From positions 58,161 through 122,160 of the forward strand of contig REEA01000112.1 of NCBI GenBank assembly GCA_007695305.1: 64,000 nucleotides of DNA. The letters are read 5' to 3'. A model generated the notes under the pieces. That model searched no databases and was not told the origin of the DNA. It was given only the letters and a program-made list of their open reading frames with translations. Source of the DNA: Bacteroidia bacterium (GTDB lineage Bacteria; Bacteroidota; Bacteroidia; Bacteroidales; UBA7960). Shown here piece after piece: positions 18,295 to 26,999 of this stretch; the stretch's first letter is position 1; each line of letters starts with the position of its first letter. The position numbers were made by a program, and so were the translations under genes.

Positions 18295-19130
18295 GGCTGC
18301 TGAAGCTTTATTGTCCCCTCGAAAACCTGCTCAGCAGGGCCTTCAAGATAGACGGATGTAAAACGTGCCGGTGATGCTCCCTCAACCGGTGGCACAAATC
18401 TTACCTGCAAAATACCACCGGCGGTTTGTATCGAGTAGACCTGTTCTCCTGCATTTCCCCGAAAATGAACCCAGGTAGCCAGGGCCGTTGCCGTTACCCC
18501 TGTGCCGCAAGACAGCGTTTCATTTTCAACACCTCTTTCAAAGGTTCTGATTCTTATCCCGCCATCTTCGTCAGATTCAGCAAAATTGACATTAATGCCA
18601 CCGGGCATCCATTTCGCGTGATGCCGGATCGCACTTCCTTCTCCTGCCACATCAATCATGCTGACGTTCTCCCTGAAAATGACAAGATGCGGCGATCCGG
18701 TATCAATATAATAAACAGAGTCCTCCATCTTTTCCGGATGAGCTGTGTCTTTCATCTCAACACATACCATAAAACCAGTAGCAGTTTTTTGCAGGATTTT
18801 GGCCTTGTGTGTGCCGTCTGCCGCTGTAAAATGAGCTGTTGCCCCTTTGATGATTCCCTGCATGCGGGCAAATATAACGGCGCATCGGCTACCATTGCCG
18901 CAAAAGCTACCTTCATTCCCATCGGCATTGAAATACACCATCCGGAAATCATGTGAATCAGAGGCCTCCAGCAAAATCAATCCATCAGCCCCGATACCAA
19001 AACGACGGTTACACAGCCCTTTGATCATGTCGCTGCCATTGTTCCCGGAATAGTCGATGGAACCATGCATATTGTTTAACAGGATAAAATCGTTGCCGGA
19101 GCCATGAAACTTATGGAATTTCAATACCAT
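18291..19130 (-). CDS. dapF: Diaminopimelate epimerase
   Basis: A 279-residue cofactor-independent epimerase converting LL- to meso-diaminopimelate, the precursor of lysine and of the peptidoglycan cross-link residue. The two catalytic cysteines are C77 in FCGNGSRC and C208 in LSCGTGVTA, and the HGSGNDF start is diagnostic. The ATG at 19130 is chosen because it places the family start at MVLKFHKFHG; an ATG seven codons upstream is less likely. A perfect -7 promoter element lies 18 bp upstream, so dapF probably heads the run dapF, GNAT, mltG, phosphohexomutase, M14 peptidase. Confidence 0.96.
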   Translation of the reverse strand: MVLKFHKFHGSGNDFILLNNMHGSIDYSGNNGSDMIKGLCNRRFGIGADGLILLEASDSHDFRMVYFNADGNEGSFCGNGSRCAVIFARMQGIIKGATAHFTAADGTHKAKILQKTATGFMVCVEMKDTAHPEKMEDSVYYIDTGSPHLVIFRENVSMIDVAGEGSAIRHHAKWMPGGINVNFAESDEDGGIRIRTFERGVENETLSCGTGVTATALATWVHFRGNAGEQVYSIQTAGGILQVRFVPPVEGASPARFTSVYLEGPAEQVFEGTIKLQQP

Positions 19131-19148
19131 ACTGTAAAATTCAATGGT

Positions 19149-19156
19149 CAAAAATA
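19149..19156 (-). promoter_or_regulatory. -7 promoter element of dapF
   Basis: Minus-strand TATTTTTG, an exact TAnnTTTG match, 18 bp upstream of the dapF ATG. No clear -33 element is seen. Confidence 0.45.
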
Positions 19157-19376
19157 CAGAAAATAATATTTACTGCATAAAGCATCAATGATTTGAGAAG
19201 AATATTCGGTGCGCTAAATGGTTTTTAGTCTTTATTAAGATTTTTTTGCGTCACAAGGCATGCTTATTGATATATGAGTTCTGATATAAAAATATGACAT
19301 TTTGGCTCTTTTGTTATCATGTTTTGAAAACAAAATGAAGAAATAATTGTTAACGATTAAAAGAGGGAAGAGGATC

Positions 19377-20864
19377 ATGAAAAAGTTTTTTGGATTGCTG
19401 TTTGTTGCCTTATTGGGTGGCTTTGGTGCATTGGTTATGAATCAATACATTTTTTCGCCTCCATCCAATGAGGTCATCGTATCACATACCATTCCGCACA
19501 GGTTTGAACGGGTGCCATCTGCATTCGTCAGCAACCCCGGTGAAGTATTAAGCGGTTTGCCGGATTTCACTTCGGTCGCCGAACTTACGGTGGATGCCGT
19601 TGTGCATATTCGTGCGGAGTTTGAACCGCGAAGAAGTACAAATCAGGATTTTTTCCAGCCTGATGATTTTTTCGACTTCTTTTTTGGACCCCGTCGCCGG
19701 CCTTCACCCCAGCAACAGCGACCGGTGGTTGGTTCAGGAAGTGGTGTTATACTGACACCCGACGGTTACATCATTACCAACAACCACGTGGTTGCCGATG
19801 CCACACTCATAGAGGTGACGCTCAACGATAACCGCTTGTTCGAAGCACGAAAGGTTGGTACAGATCCCACCACCGATCTGGCATTGCTGAAAATTGAGGA
19901 AAATGGCTTGCCATACATGATTTTTGGTGATTCCGACGCCCTTAGGGTAGGTGAATGGGTACTTGCCATTGGTAATCCCTTTAACCTGCAATCAACGGTT
20001 ACCGCAGGTATTGTCAGTGCTAAGGGCAGAAACATCAACATCCTCACCGATACCATGGCCATAGAGTCTTTTATACAAACAGATGCAGCTGTTAACCGGG
20101 GTAATAGTGGTGGTGCTCTTGTCAATGCACGGGGAGAACTTGTTGGCATCAATACAGCCATTGCATCCACAACAGGTTCTTTTGCAGGCTATTCCTTTGC
20201 GATACCGTCCAGCATTGCATTGAAGGTGATGGAAGACCTGAAAGAGTTTGGTATGGTGCAAAGAGGAATGCTTGGGGTTACCATCTCGCCGCTTACCAGC
20301 CGTATAGCTGAAGAAAAAGACCTTGGTGTAATCCGGGGCGCATATGTTGAAAGAGTAGGTGAAAGCAGCGCCGCTGATCTAGCAGGTATCCGCCAGGGAG
20401 ATGTCATCGTGGCCATAGATGGAAACCCGGTTCGAAATCCGGCCGATCTGATTGAAATGGTGGGGCGGAAAAGGCCCGGTGATGAAGTAATGGTAACATA
20501 TTACCGTAACGGCCGTGAGCGGCAAACCACCGCAACACTAAAAAATATCTACGGTGAAGTGGCGGCTGTTACCCGCGACACCAAAGAGGTGGTTGAAAAG
20601 CTCGGAGCACGCTTTGAATCATTACCCGAAAGGACATTGGAAGAGCTGGGTATTAACCATGGAGTGCAGGTAACATATGTTTCACGCGGTGTTTTGAGCG
20701 ACGCCGGCATACGGCGCGGGTTCATCATCACCCACCTTGCCAATCAACCGGTGCGTTCACCCGACGATATCATAAAAATCCTTGACGGCAGAAGCGGGGG
20801 TGTACTTGTGGAGGGAATCTATCCCGATGGCCGTCGTGCATATTACGGTATTGGACTTAACTAA
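19377..20864 (+). CDS. Periplasmic serine protease, HtrA/Do family
   Basis: A 495-residue DegP/DegQ-type protease and chaperone for misfolded envelope proteins. The ATG at 19377 follows an AGAGG-like ribosome site and gives an uncleaved or signal-type helix at residues 3-22; a TTG ten codons upstream was rejected. The catalytic triad is complete: H137 (TNNHVVAD), D167 (PTTDLALL) and S244 (RGNSGGAL). Two PDZ domains follow, the first starting near TISPLTSR and the second near LGINHGVQV. A glycine-poor, FFQPDDFFDFF-containing insert precedes the protease core. It stands alone on the plus strand. Confidence 0.94.
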   Translation: MKKFFGLLFVALLGGFGALVMNQYIFSPPSNEVIVSHTIPHRFERVPSAFVSNPGEVLSGLPDFTSVAELTVDAVVHIRAEFEPRRSTNQDFFQPDDFFDFFFGPRRRPSPQQQRPVVGSGSGVILTPDGYIITNNHVVADATLIEVTLNDNRLFEARKVGTDPTTDLALLKIEENGLPYMIFGDSDALRVGEWVLAIGNPFNLQSTVTAGIVSAKGRNINILTDTMAIESFIQTDAAVNRGNSGGALVNARGELVGINTAIASTTGSFAGYSFAIPSSIALKVMEDLKEFGMVQRGMLGVTISPLTSRIAEEKDLGVIRGAYVERVGESSAADLAGIRQGDVIVAIDGNPVRNPADLIEMVGRKRPGDEVMVTYYRNGRERQTTATLKNIYGEVAAVTRDTKEVVEKLGARFESLPERTLEELGINHGVQVTYVSRGVLSDAGIRRGFIITHLANQPVRSPDDIIKILDGRSGGVLVEGIYPDGRRAYYGIGLN

Positions 20865-20960
20865 CAACAAGTATTTCAGTACCTTTTGCCGGAAAAATAA
20901 TAATTGTCATTCTCGCATCAAACAATTTATTGAAAAAACAGTTCATAAGTTGTTAAGGCA

Positions 20961-20991
20961 TTGCACAAAACGAATTTTTTTTGTACCTTTG
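20961..20991 (+). promoter_or_regulatory. Promoter of the first sigma factor gene
   Basis: TTG at 20961-20963 and TACCTTTG at 20984-20991, separated by 20 bp, match the Bacteroidetes -33/-7 arrangement. The ATG of the sigma gene is at 21062, leaving a leader of about 65 nt. Confidence 0.6.
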
Positions 20992-21061
20992 GGAGCTTTT
21001 TTGAGAAAATGCCTTTCTCTGGGAAAATTGCCCCCATTTATATTAAATACAAATCTGATAT

Positions 21062-21928
21062 ATGCGACAATTAAAGATTTCAAAGTCTATTACCAATCGG
21101 GATACTGCGTCATTGGACAAGTATTTACAAGAGATTGGAAAGGTTCCTTTGATATCGGCTGAGGAAGAAGTACAGCTCGCCCAGCGAATCAAACAAGGTG
21201 ATCAGGTTGCATTGGAGAAACTGACCAAGGCCAACCTTCGCTTTGTTGTCTCGGTGGCCAAGCAATACCAAAATCAGGGATTGAGTTTGCCCGACCTGAT
21301 CAACGAAGGTAACCTGGGCCTCATAAAAGCAGCAAAGCGCTTCGATGAAACCAGGGGGTTTAAATTCATATCCTATGCTGTTTGGTGGATCCGACAATCC
21401 ATCCTGCAAGCACTGGCAGAACAATCACGCATTGTGCGCCTGCCTCTGAATCAGGTTGGCTCGCTGAACAAAATCAAAAAGGAAGCTTCAAGACTTGAGC
21501 AGAAATATGAAAGACCACCCTCTGCCGAGGAATTGGCAGATGCACTGGATGTGCATGAAGATAAAATTACCGAGTCGTTTCGTATATCCACCCACCATGT
21601 TTCGGTGGATGCACCACTCGTGCAGGGTGAGGATGCCAGCCTGCTTGATGTTTATGTGAACCAGGACTCTCCCAATGCCGACTCAAGCCTCATCCATGAA
21701 TCCCTCGCCAGGGAAATCCAGCGATCATTGGCCACACTTACTGAAAAAGAAAGGGATGTAATCAATCTCTATTTTGGAATCGGGATGAACCACGGGCTGA
21801 CACTTGATGAAATTGGTGCAAAATTTGACCTCACCCGGGAACGGGTCAGACAAATCAAAGAAAAAGCCATCCGTAGGTTGAAGCATACTTCAAGAAGCAA
21901 GTTGCTGAAGGCTTATCTTGGTCAATAA
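21062..21928 (+). CDS. RpoD-family RNA polymerase sigma factor (copy 1)
   Basis: A 288-residue group 1/2 sigma factor with regions 1.2, 2, 3 and 4 but no region 1.1, the usual form of the Bacteroidetes primary sigma. Region 1.2 is [15 protein letters not shown] (about 11-25). Region 2.3-2.4 contains [20 protein letters not shown], which melts and reads the -7 element. Region 4.2 has the helix-turn-helix [18 protein letters not shown] second gene of identical length lies at 39.9-40.8 kb on the other strand; the promoter-reading segments are almost the same, while region 3 has diverged. Which of the two is the essential factor cannot be settled here. It is monocistronic, with its own promoter and terminator. 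Confidence 0.93.
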   Translation: MRQLKISKSITNRDTASLDKYLQEIGKVPLISAEEEVQLAQRIKQGDQVALEKLTKANLRFVVSVAKQYQNQGLSLPDLINEGNLGLIKAAKRFDETRGFKFISYAVWWIRQSILQALAEQSRIVRLPLNQVGSLNKIKKEASRLEQKYERPPSAEELADALDVHEDKITESFRISTHHVSVDAPLVQGEDASLLDVYVNQDSPNADSSLIHESLAREIQRSLATLTEKERDVINLYFGIGMNHGLTLDEIGAKFDLTRERVRQIKEKAIRRLKHTSRSKLLKAYLGQ

Positions 21929-21945
21929 TTACTGCTTTTTTAAGT

Positions 21946-21976
21946 AAAGGCGCCTGTTTCAGGGTGCCTTTTTTAT
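21946..21976 (+). terminator. Intrinsic terminator after sigma factor copy 1
   Basis: AAAGGCGCCT (21946-21955) pairs with AGGGTGCCTTT (21961-21971), with G-T wobbles and a short GTTTC loop, and runs into further T residues. Confidence 0.75.
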
Positions 21977-22017
21977 TTTATCCTATACGATGATTAATCA
22001 CTAATAATTCCACCCAC

Positions 22018-23784
22018 ATGCGAATCTTTCGATTGCTTATTTTTCCGCTGTTTCTAAGTTTGGTAATACTTACGCCACTGAAGATTACAGCGCGTGATAT
22101 CAAAATCCAGGTAGCAGCCACAGCCGATGTGCATGCCAGATTGTTTCCATATGATTTTGTTGCCAACCAGCCCGCCAAAACCTCCATGGCCAATATTCAC
22201 TACATGGTGCAGGTGCTCCGATCCCGTAATCATGACAACCTGATCCTGCTCGACAATGGCGACCTCCTCCAGGGAACACCCGCTGCCTATTATGCCAACT
22301 TTGTGCAGGAAACAGATAAAAACCTGTTTAGCCGTGTAATGAATTTTATGCGGTATGATGCAGCTACCATTGGCAACCACGACATAGAAGCCGGCCCTGA
22401 AGTATATAACAGGATAAAAGAGGAGTTTGACTTCCCCTGGCTGGGAGCCAATGTGCTGGACGCTGAAACTGGTGAACCATATTTTTTACCCTACACCATC
22501 ATAGAGAGGCAAAGGGTGCGTATTGCCGTGCTTGGTCTGACTACCCCAAGTGTGCCAAAATGGTTGCCCCCGCACCTTTGGGAAGGTCTTGAGTTTCAGG
22601 ATATGGTTGAGTCGGCCAGATACTGGGTGGAGTATATTCTTGAAAATGAAAAACCGGATGCCCTTATTGGTTTGTTTCACAGTGGTTTTGGCAGCTTAGA
22701 ACCTGATCCCTCCGAGCATCCGCTGGAACATGCTTCAGGCTATATCGCCAAAAATATACCGGGCTTTGATGTCATATTCTCAGCCCATGATCACCGAAGA
22801 AGAATTCAAACCGTAATCAATATCCTCGGTGATGAAGTACTCGTGCTTGGACCCGGCCATTTTGCCGAAAACCTCGCATTGGCTGAACTAAGCTTTGCAA
22901 GAACATCACGCAGAACTTTTGAGCTATTAGACGTAAAAGCTGAAATGATATCCACTGAAAAAGTTGTGCCGAGCCACACATATATCCAAACTTTCGAAGA
23001 TGACGTGAACGAAATTCTCAGGTTTGCAAACCAACCGGTGGGCAGATTAACCGAATCTATACACTCAATTGAATCACTGTTTGGAAGCGCTGCTTTTACC
23101 GATCTTGTGCATGACATTCAGCTGTCGCTCACCGATGCAGATGTCTCATTTACTGCACCTCTTGCATTTGATCAAACCATTAGGTCAGGAACCATGTACA
23201 TGCGCGATTTCTTCCTTCTGTACGAATATGAAAACTTTCTCTATACCATGGAACTTACCGGCCAGGAGATCCATGACCACCTGGAATATTCCTATGGTCT
23301 CTGGTTCAACCGTATGAGAAATGAAAATGACCACCTGCTCAATTTGTTCCGAGACCAGATGGGCAGAGTACCCGGAGATCGTCGCGGACGTAGAGCCCTT
23401 CAAAATCCACCATACAACTTTGACTCCGCTGCCGGCATCATCTATGTCGTGGATGTTTCAAAACCGGCAGGATCGCGGGTAACTATTGAAAGTATGGAAG
23501 ATGGAAATCCATTTAGTTTGGACGCGACTTACAAAGTAGCCATCAACTCCTACAGGGGCAGTGGAGGAGGAGGTCACCTGACTGAGGGAGCAGGAATTAA
23601 GCACAAAGAGTTATCAAACAGACTATTGACATCTACAGAAAAAGATCTGCGTAGTTATATGATCGCATTCTTCAAGGAGCTGGAAGAACCTTACACACCG
23701 GCAAGCCGCAATAACTGGCGTATCAAACCTGAAGAATGGGTGAAACAAGGAAGGGAAAAAGATATGCCCTACTTGCGTCAATGA
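22018..23784 (+). CDS. Secreted 5'-nucleotidase/2',3'-cyclic phosphodiesterase family protein
   Basis: A 588-residue exported metallophosphoesterase of the UshA/CpdB family. The signal peptide covers about residues 1-25. The dinuclear metal site is visible in order: ATADVHAR (DxH), DNGDLLQGTP, TIGNHDIE, LFHSGFG and FSAHDH. The C-terminal 5'-nucleotidase substrate domain follows from about residue 340, with GSGGGGHL and the family's aromatic substrate contacts. Such enzymes hydrolyse extracellular nucleotides to nucleosides and phosphate in the periplasm. Length and motif order suggest a complete enzyme. It is convergent with the PDZ/aspartyl protease gene; no operon partner. Confidence 0.9.
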   Translation: MRIFRLLIFPLFLSLVILTPLKITARDIKIQVAATADVHARLFPYDFVANQPAKTSMANIHYMVQVLRSRNHDNLILLDNGDLLQGTPAAYYANFVQETDKNLFSRVMNFMRYDAATIGNHDIEAGPEVYNRIKEEFDFPWLGANVLDAETGEPYFLPYTIIERQRVRIAVLGLTTPSVPKWLPPHLWEGLEFQDMVESARYWVEYILENEKPDALIGLFHSGFGSLEPDPSEHPLEHASGYIAKNIPGFDVIFSAHDHRRRIQTVINILGDEVLVLGPGHFAENLALAELSFARTSRRTFELLDVKAEMISTEKVVPSHTYIQTFEDDVNEILRFANQPVGRLTESIHSIESLFGSAAFTDLVHDIQLSLTDADVSFTAPLAFDQTIRSGTMYMRDFFLLYEYENFLYTMELTGQEIHDHLEYSYGLWFNRMRNENDHLLNLFRDQMGRVPGDRRGRRALQNPPYNFDSAAGIIYVVDVSKPAGSRVTIESMEDGNPFSLDATYKVAINSYRGSGGGGHLTEGAGIKHKELSNRLLTSTEKDLRSYMIAFFKELEEPYTPASRNNWRIKPEEWVKQGREKDMPYLRQ

Positions 23785-23859
23785 TTATTAACACACCTGC
23801 ACTCCGGTAAAAGAAACAGGGCTTTTGGCTGAATCGATGGTCAATTAGGCACGTATCGG

Positions 23860-25095
23860 TCAAAGGTCTTCCCGGAGCCGAAACCTTTTGTTTAAGAGCT
23901 TATTGTCGCGTATGACGACCATGCTTATCACAGCTCCTTCATTTTGAGACAAGGCGTTGAGAATGTTGTCGAGTGTGATTTGGCGATAGGATTGTGTGTC
24001 CAGAGAAATGATCCGGTCACCGGCAAGCAAACCGGCTTCATAAGCCACCGAACCGGGTCGGACATAATGGATGATAAAGTCACGCATGTTTGAACCACGA
24101 GCCACTACCTCCAATCCGCTAAGATTGGTGTGGAATGGTTGCCTGTAAAACGGACTTCTGCGAATAAACATTTTCTCGCGCTCGTAATCCAAAATAATAT
24201 GATAGCGTTTGATGATTCCACCTCCGATGATGCCTTCCCAGTGAATTCTTTGTCCCTGAAACTGCAGGAACTCAGCATCCGGATAAGAAACAATTGGTGC
24301 TTCTATCTCGGTTTCTCCAATAATCAGCTTGTCGACCCGGCCAATTTTACCCATCAGGTTTCCGCTGATCCCCTTTCCTAAAAACCCGGAGACGGTTTCG
24401 TCAGACAGGTGCATATATCTTCTGTTGAGATAAACGGGATGACTGGCACCGAGATCCAACAGTAAATGTGTTGTCAGTGAATCGCCATTGGTGCCTACAA
24501 TGGTTGCTTCAACATAAGGTTTTCCCTGAATGACCCTGAAGGGTATAGTTTCAGTCCTCCTTCTGAGCCGGTAGGTTGACTCCCTGAAAACACGCATGGA
24601 TTCTGAGGAATAGCTTATTTCAACGGGGAAATTTTTCAGGAAATCATACCCAATTACACCATAAACCGGGAATCCAAACACTTCTGAGAACGACAAAATG
24701 TTTTCAGGAATCACGATCAGATTCATGTTTTTCCCGGTGATACCATTCATGCTAATTTTTACATTCTCAGCGAGCACAGCCTCCACAATCCCCTCTCCAC
24801 CCAAACCATACAGGAAAATCGTTTGCGAGAATTCAAGTTCCAGCAAGTGGGCCATGATTGGTTCAGTAAGAATGGTTGTGTTTACCCCCGTATCGAGGAT
24901 AAAGTAAAATGGCCCACGGTCATTTATTTCCAATGGTATTACTGCCAAATTGTTACGAACCTTTATGGGAATTGTCACAGAACGCCTGTCCCTGTTAAAG
25001 CGAAAGCCACTTTCCTGGTCAGATGCCCTGGCACCTGGAAGATAAGCCAGAAGCAAATGAGCTGTAATGATGTATGTTAAGATATGGATTTTCAT
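23860..25095 (-). CDS. Exported retropepsin-like aspartyl protease with PDZ domain
   Basis: A 411-residue protein with a signal peptide (about residues 1-24). Two pepsin-like half-sites are present: YFILDTGVNTTIL (about 64-76, the DTG active-site triad) and LLLDLGASHPVYL (about 206-218), where D-L-G replaces D-T/S-G. A PDZ domain closes the protein (YVRPGSVAYEAGLLAGDRI). This domain order is common in Bacteroidetes exported aspartyl proteases of the gag-polyprotein/PDZ type. The altered second triad may mean that only one half-site supplies a canonical aspartyl triad or that dimers form. It is probably periplasmic; the substrate is unknown. It lies downstream of pyrD by 154 bp, probably as a separate unit. 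Confidence 0.85.
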   Translation of the reverse strand: MKIHILTYIITAHLLLAYLPGARASDQESGFRFNRDRRSVTIPIKVRNNLAVIPLEINDRGPFYFILDTGVNTTILTEPIMAHLLELEFSQTIFLYGLGGEGIVEAVLAENVKISMNGITGKNMNLIVIPENILSFSEVFGFPVYGVIGYDFLKNFPVEISYSSESMRVFRESTYRLRRRTETIPFRVIQGKPYVEATIVGTNGDSLTTHLLLDLGASHPVYLNRRYMHLSDETVSGFLGKGISGNLMGKIGRVDKLIIGETEIEAPIVSYPDAEFLQFQGQRIHWEGIIGGGIIKRYHIILDYEREKMFIRRSPFYRQPFHTNLSGLEVVARGSNMRDFIIHYVRPGSVAYEAGLLAGDRIISLDTQSYRQITLDNILNALSQNEGAVISMVVIRDNKLLNKRFRLREDL

Positions 25096-25249
25096 ATATC
25101 ATTAAACAACAAAAAGAAAGCCAAAGTTTAAAACACGTTGTATATTAATGTTTTTTATGCCAAAGTATTTGTCATACAATTTTGACAAAGGCTTTATCCG
25201 CGAGATAGTGTGCCGAAATTGTTCGCCAGCGGTCATTATATGTCCAACC

Positions 25250-26299
25250 TTATACACTTTTCCCAGCCATTTTAGTAAGTATCATATTATTGATCTTTTT
25301 TCCCAGTGAGGGGCCATTGTACACAAAACCGGTGTAAACCTGAACCAGGCTTGCGCCTGCTTCCAATGTCTCCAATGCATCTTCTGCAGTCATGATGCCA
25401 CCCACGCCAATGATCGGCACTTTTCCACGAGACATTTTATGGAGGTATTTGATTGTTCTAAGGGATTTATTTCTCAGTGGGTTTCCGCTTAAACCACCTT
25501 CCCCTGTTTTTTTTATGATCTTGGGATCAGTGATCAGGTCGTCGCGAAGTGATGTGGTATTGGTTGCAACAATACCATCCAGCCTGGCTTCTTCGATCAT
25601 TGAAAGCACATCGTCAAGCTGTGGTTCGGTAAGATCTGGCGATATCTTTAACAATACAGGCTTGGGTTTATTTCTTGACAAATTGTTTTCCTGTACGGCA
25701 TTCAGAATTTTCATCAGCGCTTTTCTGTCTTGCAGCGCATTCATCCCTTTGATGTTGGGGCAGCTTACATTGATCACAAAATAGTCAACCAGCTCAAAGA
25801 GTTTTTCAAAACAATACAGGTAGTCTGCCGGTGCATCTTCATTGGGGGTAAGGGTATTTTTCCCTATGTTGCCGCCAATGATGACCTCCGGTTTGTTTCG
25901 CCGCAGCTTTGCCGCGAAAGCCTCAACACCATGGTTGTTAAAACCCATTCGGTTAATGAGTGCCTGATCGTCGGGAAGCCTGAACAGCCTGGGCTTGGGA
26001 TTCCCCTTCTGTGGCAGCGGGGTTACGGTGCCTATTTCAACATATCCAAACCCAAAATTTGCCAGTGCATTATAAACGGCTGCTTCTTTATCAAACCCTG
26101 CGGCAATGCCTGCAGGGTTCGGAAATTGTATCCCAAACAGGGTACGTTGTAAGCGGGTATCCCTTATAAGATAGTGCTTGCGTAATATTTGGGAAACAAA
26201 AGGTATTCTGCAAACCAACGGCAGAGATTTATTGACTACCCGGTGTATCCACTCAGGCGGAAAAAGGAATAACAGTGGGCGGATAATGGATTTATACAT
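25250..26299 (-). CDS. pyrD: Dihydroorotate dehydrogenase (quinone), class 2-like
   Basis: A 349-residue FMN enzyme that oxidises dihydroorotate to orotate in pyrimidine synthesis. The N-terminal extension (RPLLFLFPPEWIHRVV) is the membrane-associated quinone-site helix of class 2, and PNPAGIAAGFDK, INRMGFNN and GNIGKN are class 2 motifs. The catalytic-base segment reads INVSCPNIKG, with Cys180 where class 2 enzymes normally have Ser (E. coli Ser175, ISSPN); class 1 enzymes use Cys at that place. The rest of the fold is intact, so it is probably active. It lies 17 bp downstream of the DUF5606 gene and is probably co-transcribed with it. Confidence 0.93.
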   Translation of the reverse strand: MYKSIIRPLLFLFPPEWIHRVVNKSLPLVCRIPFVSQILRKHYLIRDTRLQRTLFGIQFPNPAGIAAGFDKEAAVYNALANFGFGYVEIGTVTPLPQKGNPKPRLFRLPDDQALINRMGFNNHGVEAFAAKLRRNKPEVIIGGNIGKNTLTPNEDAPADYLYCFEKLFELVDYFVINVSCPNIKGMNALQDRKALMKILNAVQENNLSRNKPKPVLLKISPDLTEPQLDDVLSMIEEARLDGIVATNTTSLRDDLITDPKIIKKTGEGGLSGNPLRNKSLRTIKYLHKMSRGKVPIIGVGGIMTAEDALETLEAGASLVQVYTGFVYNGPSLGKKINNMILTKMAGKSV

Positions 26300-26316
26300 T
26301 GGGTGTTACCATGCCA

Positions 26317-26841
26317 TTATTTGGACGATTTTTTACCGGTTGTGGTGCCGGCCTTACCGCCGTCAGGCTTCTCTTTATCCTGAGACGTATCTTTTTTATC
26401 TTCAGTATCTGTTCCGGTATCTGTATTCTCTTCTTCTCCGACCTCCGGATCTTCAGGTTTGGAGATCATGTCCTTTTCAAGGAGAATACCGTACCAGATA
26501 AATATTTTTTTCATGTCCGATATGTAAACCCTGTCTTTGTCATAATCCGGCAGTATCTCTTCAAATGCCTGCCTGATTTCATCCGGTGTGGCTTGTTTTG
26601 CATTGATAGCGGGTTTGCCATCATTCTGCTCATAGATCTTCCACAAAACATTCTTTAACGGAACATCTTTTTCCAGGGTAAACACACTGATATCTTCCAG
26701 TATGCTGCTGCGGTCAGTAGGAAACACGGGTATTTTTCTGCCATCCAAAAGAGATTCTGCCACAAAGCCGTTTCTGGTTTCGGCAATCATTTTATACAAA
26801 CCCGGCTTGCCACTTATGGTCATGATTTTGCTTAAATCCAT
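26317..26841 (-). CDS. DUF5606 family protein
   Basis: A 174-residue cytoplasmic protein. The first 140 residues match DUF5606, a family I know from Bacteroidetes (opening MDLSKIMTISGKPGLYKMI, then GFVAESLLDGRK and SVFTLEKDVPLK). The last 40 residues are low-complexity, first acidic (EEENTDTGTDTEDKK), then lysine-rich. There is no catalytic motif and no membrane segment; the function is unknown. The N-terminal half looks like a small beta-rich fold of the SH3/Tudor kind, but that is only an impression. It is upstream of pyrD with a 17-bp gap, so the two probably share a transcript. Confidence 0.82.
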   Translation of the reverse strand: MDLSKIMTISGKPGLYKMIAETRNGFVAESLLDGRKIPVFPTDRSSILEDISVFTLEKDVPLKNVLWKIYEQNDGKPAINAKQATPDEIRQAFEEILPDYDKDRVYISDMKKIFIWYGILLEKDMISKPEDPEVGEEENTDTGTDTEDKKDTSQDKEKPDGGKAGTTTGKKSSK

Positions 26842-26999
26842 ATGATGTGATGTTTAAAATAAGAACTTCAACATGTTTGTTGTTACTTGTCAAACAAACA
26901 TCATGTAAAATTACATTATTTTCATAAACCGATGCGGTTTATCTGTATGGTTTTGAGAATAACCGCATGTTTGACCAGGAAGCTGGTATCTGTGAACGA

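Noticed and set aside
26873..26901. 9-bp inverted repeat ATGTTTGTT/AACAAACAT downstream of the deiminase gene
   Set aside because: AT-rich, with no T run after it on the minus strand; too weak to call a terminator.
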